Shown here: piece after piece, positions 1 through 10,353 of the stretch | Layout: the number at the start of each line of letters is the position of its first letter | Numbering within the stretch: position 1 is the stretch's first letter | NCBI GenBank assembly: GCA_016946835.1 | Contig: JACVTC010000349.1 | Span: 1 to 40,499 of the forward strand | Direction of reading: 5' to 3' | DNA length: 40,499 nt | From: Neocallimastix lanati (nom. inval.) | Taxonomy: Eukaryota; Neocallimastigomycota; Neocallimastigomycetes; Neocallimastigales; Neocallimastigaceae | Position numbers and translations under genes: made by a program | Notes under the pieces: generated by a model | What the model was told of the DNA's origin: nothing | Databases searched by the model: none | What the model saw: the letters and a program-made list of their open reading frames with translations, nothing else

Positions 1-1125
1 AAAGATGAATTATCATCAGAAGTTATTAAAAGAATAGCGGGACAAATTTTTGAATCATTATTAAGAAATAACACATTATTATCAATAGAAAATAAATCAT
101 TATTATTAAGAACTTCATCATTAGATAATATTAAATTATCAAAATCACTAATATTTATATTAGAAGTATCATTACACAAAAAATTTGAACACGCACAATA
201 ATTGATAATACCATCACAACGCGTAACATAATTTTCAGAATCATTTTTATTAATATTTAAATCATTAACATTAGAAAAAATTTACATTATACATTAAATT
301 AGAAAGTTCAATAAAATCACCATTATCATTTTTACGTAATAAAGTATCATCAACTAAATCTAGCACAAATCTGTTTTTCTTAAGCGTGTCAATACCAATT
401 AACACGTCGAAAATATCATCTTTTTCTATTTTTCTGAAATAGTCTTTGAAAGTGTAGCCGCCTATTCAATTTCTAATTCGTATACATCCGAAGAAATATA
501 ATTATTAGAATAAGCCTGGAATATTCTTTCCGAAATAGTTCCAACGGCCGTTTTATTTATTTTATACTTCTCGAATGCAGCAGCAGTAATTAAATTAACA
601 CTTGCACAAGAATCTAAGAATATTTCTGCGTAGTAGGATCCTTCAATAGTACCATTTACTTTTATAACTTTATAGTCGCTTAACAATGATAAAGCATTTA
701 TTAAAAATTCTTTACTGGTACTTTTAATTAATTTTTGTTCTTTGTTAAACCCGGTACGAAATTTAGGACATAAGTCCAATAAGTGTGCCAATTTAAGTTT
801 GACTTCTATATTGGCAACATTTAACCAGGTCATTTATATCATAATTATCGACCAAATTGATCATTTTAATATGTTTCTCTAATTTTGACGTCTTAGTATT
901 ACCTCCATTTTCATTTTCGTTTGTAGTATTGGATATTATCTCTTTAATTCTATTTAATTTGTTAATTTTTTTTGCGTTTGAAATATTTGGTTGGTTTATA
1001 TATGATATATCCAAATGTTCCAATTTTTCTGTGTTATTATTACTATCATTATTAGTATTAATATTATCATTAATGTTATTATTATTATTATTGCTACTAT
1101 TATATTACTGTTATAGAAATTATTA
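1..1125 (-). pseudogene. pol N-terminal fragment of element A (Asn-rich leader and protease region)
   Basis: On the minus strand this is the counterpart of residues about 450-800 of the pol of element E, including the aspartic protease segment with the LDSCAS active-site motif near 610-625. Two differences from E are visible. A two-base deletion near 828 breaks the frame just before VANIEVKL, and a three-base duplication near 632 adds one tyrosine in front of AEIFLDSC. The reading leaves the window at base 1, so reverse transcriptase and integrase cannot be seen. It is a dead fragment, because the frame is broken and the upstream gag-pol junction has been deleted. Confidence 0.88.
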
Positions 1126-2180
1126 AAATTATTATTGTTATTATAATTACTGTTATAATTATTATTACCATATAGAGTATTATAATTATTATTATTATTA
1201 TTAATATTATAATTATTTCCATTATTTCCGTTATTAAACATTCTATTTCCATTATTATTATAATTATTTTCATTATAAAATCCAGAATTAAATTTTCCGA
1301 AGGTCATTAATTGATTCTGATCCTGACTATAATTAAGAGATTTATTTTTATTTCTAAAATTTCTTTGTTACATTCTCTTGCTTTGTGACCTGGTTCGCCA
1401 CAGAGGTAGCAAGTAAAATTTCTAAATTGATTATTATTATTGTTGTTATTATATTCCTTGAATTAAATCTTTCTTGACGATATCGACCAGTAGAAAACAG
1501 ATCAGCGTTGCCCACATAATACGCATTTTGTATAGAATTATCTAAATCCCTATTTCCTTCGGTCAATCCTCTATATAATGGATGTTCTAATAAAGAATTT
1601 TGACAATTAGAATTATTTTGGAAGACCATAGAAGTGTTGAGAAATTCATTATTTCCTATGGTCCTTTTTTCGGCTTTCTCGGCTCTTACAGCCACTTCAA
1701 AAGCATCCGACAAGGTATCACATTCGGCTAAGAGAATTGAGAATGAACATATATTCTTGATTTTATTGAATTTAAATAATCATCGACTGATATAATCTTC
1801 TGATAATCTCTATCTAATCGATGATACAAGGTTAAATAACGGTAGTTAAAATTCTTTATATTTCATTTGGTTTTATTTTCAGATTTTTTAAAACTGAGCA
1901 TTTATCAGCTGGTTTTATATCCATATACTTTTCAATAGCTGATTGCACTTCTTTATAGTTTGGATACCTTGTGATATTATTCCGAGTGGTTACTAATGAT
2001 TTCAAAACGTTCCATCAAGTCAGCCTCCACGGCTATTTTTAGCCATACAAAAATTCTAGATGAATCTTGGATGTCATGCATTTCCATGACACCCTTAAAA
2101 TCTTCTATCCATGTGTCTATGTCTTTACCATAGTCACATAGATATGGTAGATCACGTTTTACTTTGGAAGCGTCAACCAT
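1095..2180 (-). pseudogene. gag pseudogene of element A
   Basis: Starts at 2180 with MVDASKVKRD, identical to the gag start of E at 32012, and follows the E gag through the capsid-like part, the zinc-knuckle region (plus-strand positions about 1375-1415) and the start of the Asn-rich tail. Several frameshifts interrupt it: the first frame stops near 1977, and another break lies at the AAT-rich stretch near 1440-1460. The tail fuses out of frame to the pol leader at about 1100, where the 2-kb deletion begins. One substitution relative to E is visible, Asp for Tyr in the NA(D/Y)LFSTG segment. Confidence 0.9.
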
Positions 2181-2385
2181 TATTAATTAACTACTAAAAA
2201 AGGAAAAAAAAATGAAACAAAACTTATATTTAATACGTAATTTATTTTCTTATTTAATTCGACTTATCTCTAATATTATTTATTTATTTTTACTATTATA
2301 TATATATATATTTTAATAAAAAAAAAAATAATTTTTTTTTTTTTATAATATTATTATTATTTTCATATAATTTAATAGTGCAGCG

Positions 2386-2401
2386 CCCGGATTCTCCACC
2401 A
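2386..2401 (-). other. tRNA-type primer binding site of element A
   Basis: Minus-strand TGGTGGAGAATCCGGG, starting with the TGG expected opposite a tRNA CCA end. It is identical to the site in E and close to the one in D, and lies a few bases inside the LTR end. I could not assign the tRNA. Confidence 0.75.
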
Positions 2402-2408
2402 AAAAATA

Positions 2409-3052
2409 TGATACGATATATTTTAAATATTCGTATTTACAATAGTTTTGGGCGCTACACTGGGGAATTGTACTAAATTATATATTCTAATAATAATATT
2501 AATTATTTTATTTAATTATTTAAAATTTTATTTTAGGATATTTGGTTTTGTAATATTTTATTTTTATTTTATTTTATTTTATTTTATTTTATTTTATTTT
2601 TATTTTATTTTATTTTTATCATATTAATTAACTATTAATAATATAATTTAATTATAATATTCTATAATTAATTACTTAAACAACTAATTTTATTAAAAAC
2701 TAATAACTAAACTACTATCTTAACTAATTAAAACATTTTTCTTATATTAAATCAACTATTACTAATTAACATATATCAATAATTTTTTTTAACAAAAACA
2801 TTTTTTTTTTTATATATTTTTTATATATTTTTTTTTATAATTATTATCTCTATATTAAATCATAATTGTCTATATTTTATATAAACATTAATATAAAAGT
2901 TTATATTATAATAATTAAATTTTATACTAATAATAATATCATTTTTTTATATAATTAATTTTATAATAATATATATTTTACAAACTTTATATAAATTAAT
3001 ATAATTTAATAATAATTTTAAAATATTATTATTTTCTTTTCATCTTGTATCA
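2409..3052 (-). repeat. 5' LTR of element A (about 644 bp)
   Basis: On the minus strand it runs from TGATACAAGATG at 3052 to CGTATCA at 2409, with TG...CA ends. It aligns with the 5' LTR of E once the nested insertion in E is removed. It includes a run of AAAAT/AAAATA repeats (2570-2620) and lacks about 30 bp present in the LTR of E near 31220-31250. Confidence 0.88.
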
Positions 3053-3130
3053 AGAGTTAGTAAAATTGTTGTTGTAGTCTGGAGGTAATACACCATGACA
3101 ATGAAGCCGAACTTATTAGGTTCAACTCAC
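3053..3130 (+). other. tRNA-like (Pol III promoter-like) head of the B-family LTR
   Basis: Contains an A-box-like TAGTCTGGAGGTA at 3075 and a B-box-like GGTTCAACTC at 3119. They start 44 bases apart, the spacing of positions 8 and 52 in a tRNA. The segment aligns with comparable heads at 17589-17665 (plus) and 22460-22544 (minus), and more loosely at 19299-19347. In the copy at 17607 the A-box region forms a hairpin with TGGTG and CACCA arms. Pol III activity is an inference, and no full cloverleaf forms. Confidence 0.5.
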
Positions 3131-3350
3131 ACCCTTTCCCAATCTAAATTATTTTTAGTTAATTAATTAAATTATTGTAGAAAGTTCTAGAGTTTCTTTG
3201 GTTAATATTATATAACTAAATGAAACTAGAAAGTTCTATTTTAATAATTATTTTATCATTTTTCTATAAGATTCATTTTCTAGAAAGAAAACTTAATTTT
3301 TCGAACCTTCGTTAATCTTAACTTTTTCCGAAACTGTTTTTCCGAAAAAG

Positions 3351-3358
3351 TATAAATA
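3351..3358 (+). promoter_or_regulatory. LTR TATA box, element B
   Basis: TATAAATA preceded by a CCGAAAAAG context shared with LTRs at 17880 and 19565. It is 44 bases upstream of the putative self-primer at 3395, a plausible distance to the 5' end of the transcript. Confidence 0.65.
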
Positions 3359-3556
3359 AGCGTGAATTTCTCAATAAAAAATAATTTTTTCTTTGTGCTT
3401 TTATTAACTAGTTAAAAGTAATTCGAAATATTACAATAACTAATTAATAATAAAAAATAATAATAAATTTTATATTTTAATAAAAATATTAATAAAACAA
3501 ATTTTTAAGAAAACGAATTACTTATTAGTGTAGACCTATTGGGTGTAAACCGTTAC

Positions 3557-3567
3557 AATAAAAGCAC
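3557..3567 (+). other. Self-primer binding site, element B
   Basis: AATAAAAGCAC, whose first A is the last LTR base, is the exact reverse complement of GTGCTTTTATT at 3395-3405 just downstream of the LTR TATA box. This is the arrangement of Tf1-type self-priming, in which the folded 5' end of the mRNA primes minus-strand DNA. No TGG-type tRNA primer site is seen here. Confidence 0.8.
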
Positions 3568-3611
3568 CCAAAGAAAAGAAGCCCAGTACCCCTGCACTAA
3601 GGACTAGCCAA

Positions 3612-3745
3612 GGAAATCAAGGAAATCAAGGATATCTACCAACTCAAGAAATCAAGGAAATCAAGGAAATCTACCAACTCAAGAAATCAAGGAAATCAAG
3701 GATATCTACCAACTCAAGAAATCAAGGAAATCTACCGAATCAAGA
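3612..3745 (+). repeat. Tandem repeat in B leader (about 35-bp unit, 9-bp subunit)
   Basis: Copies of an approximately 35-bp unit (for example AACTCAAGAAATCAAGGAAA followed by TCAAGGATATCTACC) are built from the 9-mer AAATCAAGG. Units vary by loss of one 9-mer and by GGAAAT/GGATAT alternation. It lies directly downstream of the primer site. No coding role is evident. Confidence 0.85.
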
Positions 3746-4262
3746 AGATTTATTATAAGGCGAATAAAATAAAATAAATTAAATTACAGATACTATTCTA
3801 AACAACATCTCGCATTAAATAGTACTCTACTCTCCGAATAAATATTTATTTTAATTATAATTAATTTTAAATTTCTTACGTTATATATAAAGGCTTGCCT
3901 GGCTCCCAAAGCGACGATAGTTGAGCATCGTTACCATAATACTTTGTCGTTCAGATTCTGTTGATAACTGGGGAAGATAATTTGTTGTACTTTTTCATGC
4001 TAACAAAGGTTAGATACAAACAAAAATACAATTACATTACTTCCTTCTACCATTAATTGGTACTAACAATCGACTTAATCTGCGTTTATCGATAAAGAGC
4101 TAAAGAGACTTACCACGCAAGGCTTTAACAAATTATATATTTCCTGGCTCAATACTATATGATTTGGTTTATAACAATTCAATAAGAAATAAAGATTAAT
4201 CAAATAAAATAAATATTTAATTACTCCTATATCTTCCAAAATAATTATATATTACTTTATCA

Positions 4263-4308
<46 letters not shown>

Positions 4309-4705
4309 ATCACGGAATATATCAAAAAAATCAACTCTGAAAATATCCAATCTCAAATCACTCTCAAAATCAATCTGAAATTTTATATCAACTTAATGCA
4401 ATAAATTTTAAATCTCAATAATCTTTTCTAAATTATTTCCAGCTCTCTATAACTATTAAATTACTATAATAATATATATACAAATCTACTATACCTAATT
4501 TAGTATATTATATAAATTTAAAATTTCAATACCAAACCTTATTTAACTCTAAATAATTCCAGTGGATCAATTATTACTATTTATATATTCAAATCCTCCT
4601 TAATCAAAAGTATATTATAATTCAATTCCTCTCTATTATACTGAAAAAATCGTTCTTAAATATATCTTATTCCAACTTATTCAATAATCAACTATAAAAA
4701 TAACA
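3746..4705 (+). other. Untranslated leader of element B
   Basis: AT-rich and without a convincing reading frame. It holds a less AT-rich patch at 3890-4130, with short direct and inverted repeats (for example a GACGATAGTTGAGCATCGTT stretch at 3913), and a 39-base A run at 4265-4303. I see no gene. Confidence 0.6.
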
Positions 4706-5549
4706 GTGAAACTTATATTCAAAATGGAAGAAAACAATTTTGCCAACGCAACCTATAAGGATGGTTTTGCCGGAGATAGACGCTACCTTAAGGGATTCTT
4801 AGCTAAAATGAATTTAATCTTCATGATTCACCCTGATCGATTCAATAATGATGAAACAAAAGTAATCTACGTTATTTCTAGGTTATATGGTAATGCTATG
4901 AATTGGGCAGCATCACTTATGGAGAATCAGGACCCTTGCTTGTTAAATTACGAAGCCTTCGTTGAAAGAATGAAATCTGTATATGGAGTTATGACTCAAC
5001 ATTCATTGCAAATCAGAAAACTCAGAACTATAAGACAAAAACGGTTAGGCGACATTAGAAGCTATATACTCGAATTCAACTCTTATGCCGACGAGTCATC
5101 TTGGAACGAAGAAGCGAAAATGGACGCATTTCTTGTTGGTTTAAATGATCAAATCGCTACAAGAATTCTGGAAATGTTCCCTGGTCCAAGATCTCTTACT
5201 GCTATGCAAACTATAGCTTCCAGAATAGATGGCCGTCTATCAGCCCATAGGCAATTTACAAATAATCAAAATCGATCAAACAATAACCTTAATAACAACA
5301 ATTCTAATAAGAAAAGATGGAATTTTTATAAGAAAGGTTCGAATTCTAAACATTATGGACCCCCTATCCGACGAAGAGAAAGAAAGAAGAAAAAGAGAAA
5401 ACCTCTGTTTATATTGTGGATCCTCAAATCATACTCTAGGAAATTGTTCACTCAAAAATAAGAAAAATCACCCTCAAGCACTTCTCATATTACTAATCCT
5501 GAACCAAAGGCCAAAGAAAGAACAAGAATCTCAGATCAACAAAATTTGA
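4706..5549 (+). pseudogene. gag of element B, frameshifted (capsid-like domain plus CCHC knuckle)
   Basis: The frame from 4706 (true start probably MEENNF at 4724) encodes a retrotransposon Gag capsid-like domain of about 150 residues, including FAGDRRYLKGFLAKMN, VISRLYGNAMNWAASLM and a run of charged helices. It is followed by an Asn-rich basic linker. A single extra C in the run at about 5360-5364 shifts the frame. The C-terminal zinc knuckle CLYCGSSNHTLGNC is encoded in the next frame (5398-5440), ending at 5549. Removing one base of that run would make the product continuous, so I read this as an ordinary inactivating indel rather than programmed shifting. Gag would form the virus-like particle and bind the RNA. 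The zinc knuckle is absent from element C. Confidence 0.85.
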
Positions 5550-5586
5550 GTCTTCCTATATTTGAATTCACTCTCAATGTTTTAAA

Positions 5587-5964
5587 ATCATCAGTCAAAC
5601 TAAGATTCTTCTAGATTCAGGTTCTCAACTTAATCTTATGGATGTCTACTTTGCCAATGAAAATAACATTCCTTATTCATCCGAAACCATTCATCCTGAA
5701 GTAGGAGGAATTGGTGGTACTCAGAAAATTCTCGGGGAAACTTTGCCAATTTCGATCCGCTATAAAAATCACAATTGTAAAACTAAGTTTTATATCGTCG
5801 ATTTACCTTCTTATTGTGCTCTTCTTGGCGCTGAATGGCTCTCTACTCATAATCCAACAATAGATTTCTCTTCTAAAACACTTCATTTTAATTCAAATAT
5901 TGTATTAATAATTGTCTCGTTATTCCAAATACTTATACAACCTTCATTCCTTCATGCAATTTAA
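5587..5964 (+). pseudogene. Protease fragment of element B
   Basis: In a third frame, KILLDSGSQLNLMDVYF (from about 5602) carries the retropepsin-type DSG active-site motif. It is followed by GGIGGTQKILGETLPI and YCALLGAEWLSTHNPTIDF, typical of the Ty3/gypsy aspartic protease (compare GILGRDWLRKHNPFIDY in C). The frame is shifted again relative to the gag knuckle frame and stops at 5964. It is a remnant of the gag-pol polyprotein and cannot be translated from the gag start. Confidence 0.8.
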
Positions 5965-6165
5965 TAAACGAAATTCCAAAAAATTCCGATAATTCGGACA
6001 GCCAAAAAATTGAAGAAATTAACAATTCAGAAGAAAAAATATCTAATGAAATAATTAATAATACTAAGAACCAACACAAGGAACCCAACGAAGACAATAA
6101 AAATGTTATCTATTTTTTACCAACTAAATTATCCTCATTTATGGATGTTTTTAGTGAATCGCTGC

Positions 6166-7007
6166 GAACATGCTACACCCTCATCGACAATATGATTGTG
6201 AAATTAATTTGAAACCAAACACTAATTTATATTACGGCCCAATATATCCATTTCATCACCAAATAAATGGTTTAACGGAGAGGGTGAACTCCGTTATCGA
6301 ACAATACTTAAGATGCTATACAAATTTCAAAGGATCTAATTGGAATGACTTCCTTTACTTAGCAGAATTTAGCTATAATAACACCATTCAAGAATCCACT
6401 AATCATTCACCTTTCTTCGCTAATTATGGATTCAATCCCAGACATTCTCCCGAAGTCCCCACAAATGTTGAAGTACCTAGAGCAGAAGAACTTGTTAAAA
6501 ACCTTGCAGGAATTAACCAAGGAATTAAAAGAAATATTAAAATAGCAATTGAAAAACAAGAGAAATATGCCAATAAGCATCGTATGGAACCACCTGAATT
6601 CAAGAAAAATGACAAAGTTTGGATCAATAGTTCTCTAATTATAAAGAATGGTAACAAAAAGCTTAAACCAAGAAAATTAGGACCTTTTAAAATCCTAAGC
6701 AAAATATCTCCTGTTTCGTATAAACTGACTTGCCAAAAAATCTTAGGGATTCATCCAATCATGCATGTCTCTGACCTTGAACCGTACTTTGAAGATAAGT
6801 TTGGGAAGAAACCAAGAACCACCACCAATTATCATTAACAACGAAGAAGAGTGGAAGTTGAAACAAATATTAGACAAACGAACTCATTATGGGAAAATCC
6901 AATACTTGATAAAATGGAAAGGATATCCGCTTTCAGAAGCTTCTTGGGAACCTGAGGAAAATCTTAATTGCCCCAAACTCTTGAAAAAATTCAATAAAAA
7001 TAATTAA
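6166..7007 (+). pseudogene. pol deletion fusion of element B: RT start joined to integrase tail, plus chromodomain
   Basis: The frame from 6170 starts with HPHRQYDCEINL..YYGPIYP, the segment that opens reverse transcriptase in element C. It passes directly into HHQINGLTERVNSVIEQYLR, the integrase segment holding the catalytic glutamate. Compared with C, about 660 residues are missing without loss of frame: RT, RNase H, the zinc domain and the first two integrase aspartates. The integrase tail continues through FFANYGFNPRHSP and the LGPFKIL module to HPIMHVSDLEPYF. A further frameshift near 6790-6830 separates a chromodomain (about 6860-7000: ILDKRTHYGKIQYLIKWKGY, then SWEPEENL). Chromodomains on integrase tails direct integration to modified histones in chromoviruses. 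The product cannot copy RNA. Confidence 0.87.
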
Positions 7008-7157
7008 AATAACTTAAACTAGAAAATGAATCTCTATTAAACTTTAAATTTTATAGTATATTATATAATTATATGATTAAATTATATTCTTAAATTATTA
7101 ATATTAAACTTATTATATTGTTAAAACCTAATTTTTCCTTTATATTATTTTATAATT

Positions 7158-7199
<42 letters not shown>

Positions 7200-7372
7200 A
7201 TAATAACTATAAACTTTATTAATATCATGTAACAAAAATAATTATTAAATATGTTATTTCATGTAATTAATTATTAATATCATGTATTATTATTTTTATT
7301 ATTTCATTACTATTAAGCAAAAAAGAAATTCACACTTAAATATTTTATTTATTCATTGTAGTCTAGTTTAAC
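7008..7372 (+). other. 3' untranslated part of element B
   Basis: AT-rich, with a 33-base A run at 7164-7196 and no usable reading frame. It leads into the conserved 43-bp motif at 7373. Nothing else is recognisable. Confidence 0.55.
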
Positions 7373-7415
7373 TTTAAGATTCGTCTGGTATCCGAATCCT
7401 GGAGGAGGACCATGT
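7373..7415 (+). repeat. Conserved 43-bp motif ending in a polypurine tract (copy 1)
   Basis: TTTAAGATTCGTCTGG, then ATCCGAATCC, then GAGGAGGACCATGT is repeated at 18383-18425 with two or three differences. The purine-rich end followed by TG looks like a polypurine tract at an LTR start (7413). Confidence 0.6.
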
Positions 7416-8383
7416 TGTAAAATAAAATACTTATCAAGTCTAGGTTTGTGGCTAGTTCTAAACTAACTTTACTACACTAATAACACTATATCTTAAACCT
7501 CTATTATTTAATTAATTATTTTCTTTTTTAATTTCTTTTATTTATTTATTTTATTTATTAACTAATTTTCAACAACCACTTAACTGGGTAACGCAGGGTC
7601 CTTTCCGGAGTTCCCACTAGCAGTTAAGATTTACAAACTATAATATAATTGATTTATAAGAAAGTAACTATTCTAATAATAGTTACGAAACTAATAATAA
7701 AATTTAAATTTTCCTATTCTATACGATTTTCCAACTATCGTTCAATAGTTGAAAAATTAACTCTTTTTATACTTTTCAAAATAAAGTTTTAATCAAAATA
7801 AATTTTAATAAATTACATAAACATATTATTTTATATTATCAATTACATTATTTAATAAATTACATGAAATGTTATGAATTATTTTAATATAAATCCTATT
7901 TAAAACTATCTAATTTTTTCTAAAATTTTCTATGAAGAAAATTTAGAGTTTTAATTCATTAATTATATGATTAAATATATTCTATCCATATATTTAATTT
8001 AAATTTTGCCAAGTTGTGAAAACCAATTTACTAAACCACAACTTGCGTATTTTTATTTTTAGAATTTCTATAATTTAAAAGACAAGTAAACAAAACGGCA
8101 AGTTTTTGTAAACAAACGGAAAAGGCAATATTCCTTTAATTATTTTAATTTAACTAATTAATGACTAATTATTTTTAATTTATGAAGTTTCGTGATTCAA
8201 CTGAGTAATTGTTACGTAAATTCTCCAAATAATTTAGTCATACATTTTGAGAAATTATTTAAATTAATAATTGGAATACATTTAAATTTATATTAAAAAA
8301 TTTGGAAAACATTTTTATCCACAATAATTTACATTACATTACATTTAAATACGTATTCAAATTATTAAATATTTTACACATGT
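7413..8383 (+). repeat. LTR-like AT-rich debris with several hairpins
   Basis: Begins with TGTTGTAAAA after the polypurine-like tract. It contains an 8-bp inverted repeat CTTAACTG/CAGTTAAG enclosing a GC-rich segment (7576-7627), a 9-bp perfect hairpin GTAACTATT/AATAGTTAC near 7664-7686, and CAAGTTGTG/CACAACTTG near 8010-8044. There is no coding frame. It is plausibly a degraded LTR, but I found no second copy in the window. Confidence 0.4.
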
Positions 8384-8475
8384 AACGAATCGTAGAGTGG
8401 TAGACTCGGGGTTGACACTTAGATATTAAAATCAAGCAGGGGGGGACGGGTATTACCCTGCTTTGATTTTAAATA
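8384..8475 (+). other. GC-richer island with G tract and hairpin
   Basis: The bases CATGTAACGAAT are shared with the LTR start at 18421. They are followed by GTAGAGTGGTAGACTCGGGG and a hairpin with arms AAAATCAAGCAGGG (8428-8441) and CCCTGCTTTGATTTT (8456-8470, one unpaired T), enclosing GGGGACGGG. It could be a polypurine tract or a structured RNA segment of a lost element. Function unknown. Confidence 0.4.
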
Positions 8476-9321
8476 AAAAATTATTTCTTTATTAAAAGTT
8501 ATTTATATTTTTTTTTATTAATATAAAACTTTTTATTTAAAGTACACACATTTAATTTTTAAGAAATTGTTACAATATTTATATTTTTTTATAAATTTAA
8601 AGTATAATTAATTGTTTATAATTTAAGTAATTTTATAGAATTATTGAATTAATTTTATATCAATAATTCATTTTTGTTTTAATTTTTATAAATATAATAA
8701 TATAATATTCAAATATAATTTAATTAAAAATAATTATAAAATAAATATATAGAAAATAGTTTTTACTATTTTCTTTGATATTTTTAAGTTAAATAAATTG
8801 TTTTTAAAGATTAATATAATAAATTTAATAATCTTTAATTATTTTAAATAATACTTGTAATTATTTTCAAAATAAAATAAAATTTTTATAATATTTAATT
8901 AATAAATTTGATAATATTTAAATAATAATTTTTATAATAAGTAAAAATTTTTAATAATAATTTTTAATAATAAATTTAATTAATAATCTTAATAATTTTA
9001 TAATAATATTTAATAGTTATAATAAATAAATTTTTATAATAATATTTAATAATTTTAATAATTTTATAATATTAATAATTTATAATAATTTTTAGAATAA
9101 TATTTAATTAATAATTTTAATAATTTTATAATAATTTTTATAATAATATTTAATTAATATTTTTAATAATTTAGTATCTTAAAAGTATAATTTTAATATT
9201 TACAATTGTATTTTAATATATACATATATTTAATAATATAACAATAAAGTGATTAATTAAAATTTATTTACATTATTTACAAATTAAAATTAATTTATAT
9301 CAAAATAAATTAAATTTACAA
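8476..9321. other. AT-rich stretch without genes
   Basis: Almost pure A/T, dominated by AATAATTTTTATAAT-like low-complexity sequence between 8880 and 9180. I see no gene, LTR end or structured element. Confidence 0.6.
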
Positions 9322-9415
9322 TGAGGTTTAGGTTATGAAGAATATAGGAAAGTACAATTTAGTAAAGAATTATTAATAATAAAATAAAGGTTATTAATTC
9401 ATTCTTTACCAAGAG
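9322..9415 (+). repeat. B-family LTR, copy 2, left part (split by element D)
   Basis: Aligns with the sequence flanking the far side of element C (minus strand, 29617-29710), showing that both belong to one LTR family. It carries an inverted repeat GTAAAGAATTATTAATAA/TTATTAATTCATTCTTTAC (about 9364-9409). The copy resumes at 17589 after D. The exact left end, perhaps TGAGG at 9322, is uncertain. Confidence 0.6.
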
Positions 9416-10313
<898 letters not shown>

Positions 10314-10353
10314 AGATGCCCCGACGAAGACTCAAGCTTCTCTGTAAGCGGAG
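10314..10353 (-). other. 3' end and polypurine-type tract of element D
   Basis: On the minus strand CTTCGTCGGGGCATCT lies directly before the 3' LTR start TGATAAG. It resembles the G-rich sequence before the 3' LTR of E (GCGTGGGCGTTC). It is less purine-rich than a typical polypurine tract, so the assignment is tentative. Confidence 0.45.

Larger units (their letters stand above)
1..3052 (-). mobile_element. Element A: truncated, internally deleted Ty3/gypsy element, same family as E
   Basis: Reading on the minus strand from 3052, this stretch matches element E (30456 onward) nearly base for base: LTR, tRNA-type primer site, gag, then the N-terminal part of pol. The copy leaves the window at base 1, which corresponds to about position 36251 of E. 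About 2 kb present in E (roughly 33100-35150, the gag tail and Asn-rich start of pol) is missing, and the junction lies inside AAT repeats. Small indels break both reading frames, so it is non-coding. Its 5' LTR abuts a B-family LTR at 3053, where it evidently inserted. The far flank is outside the window, so no target duplication can be checked. Confidence 0.93.
3053..3557 (+). repeat. B-family 5' LTR, copy 1
   Basis: About 505 bp repeated almost exactly at 17589-18093, with about five differences by eye. It carries a tRNA-like head (3075-3130), a TATA box TATAAATA (3351-3358), the sequence GTGCTTTTATT (3395-3405) and a CA end (3557). It is followed directly by a primer site complementary to 3395-3405, which marks it as a 5' LTR. 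Comparison with the copy interrupted by D shows that the LTR originally continued to the left, where A inserted. Confidence 0.85.
3053..7412 (+). mobile_element. Element B: internally deleted, non-autonomous chromodomain Ty3/gypsy element
   Basis: Consists of a 5' LTR, a self-complementary primer site, a repeat-rich leader, broken gag, a protease piece, an RT-start/integrase-tail fusion and a chromodomain, all on the plus strand. The central pol domains have been deleted. The visible LTR starts at 3053 because element A lies against it. The 3' boundary is uncertain. A purine-rich GGAGGAGGACCA at 7401-7412 followed by TG could be a 3' polypurine tract and LTR start, but the sequence after it does not resemble the 5' LTR. 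Alternatively the matching LTR split by D (9322-9415 plus 17589-18093, about 99% identical) is the true 3' LTR, and B extends to 18093. Confidence 0.8.

Noticed and set aside
3612-3745. CRISPR-like array
   Set aside because: Units are contiguous, made of a 9-bp subunit and without unique spacers. It is a simple tandem repeat in a eukaryotic retroelement leader.
5229-5549. Programmed +1 frameshift in gag of B
   Set aside because: The shift coincides with a C run with one base too many, further frameshifts and a large deletion follow, and no shift signal is seen.
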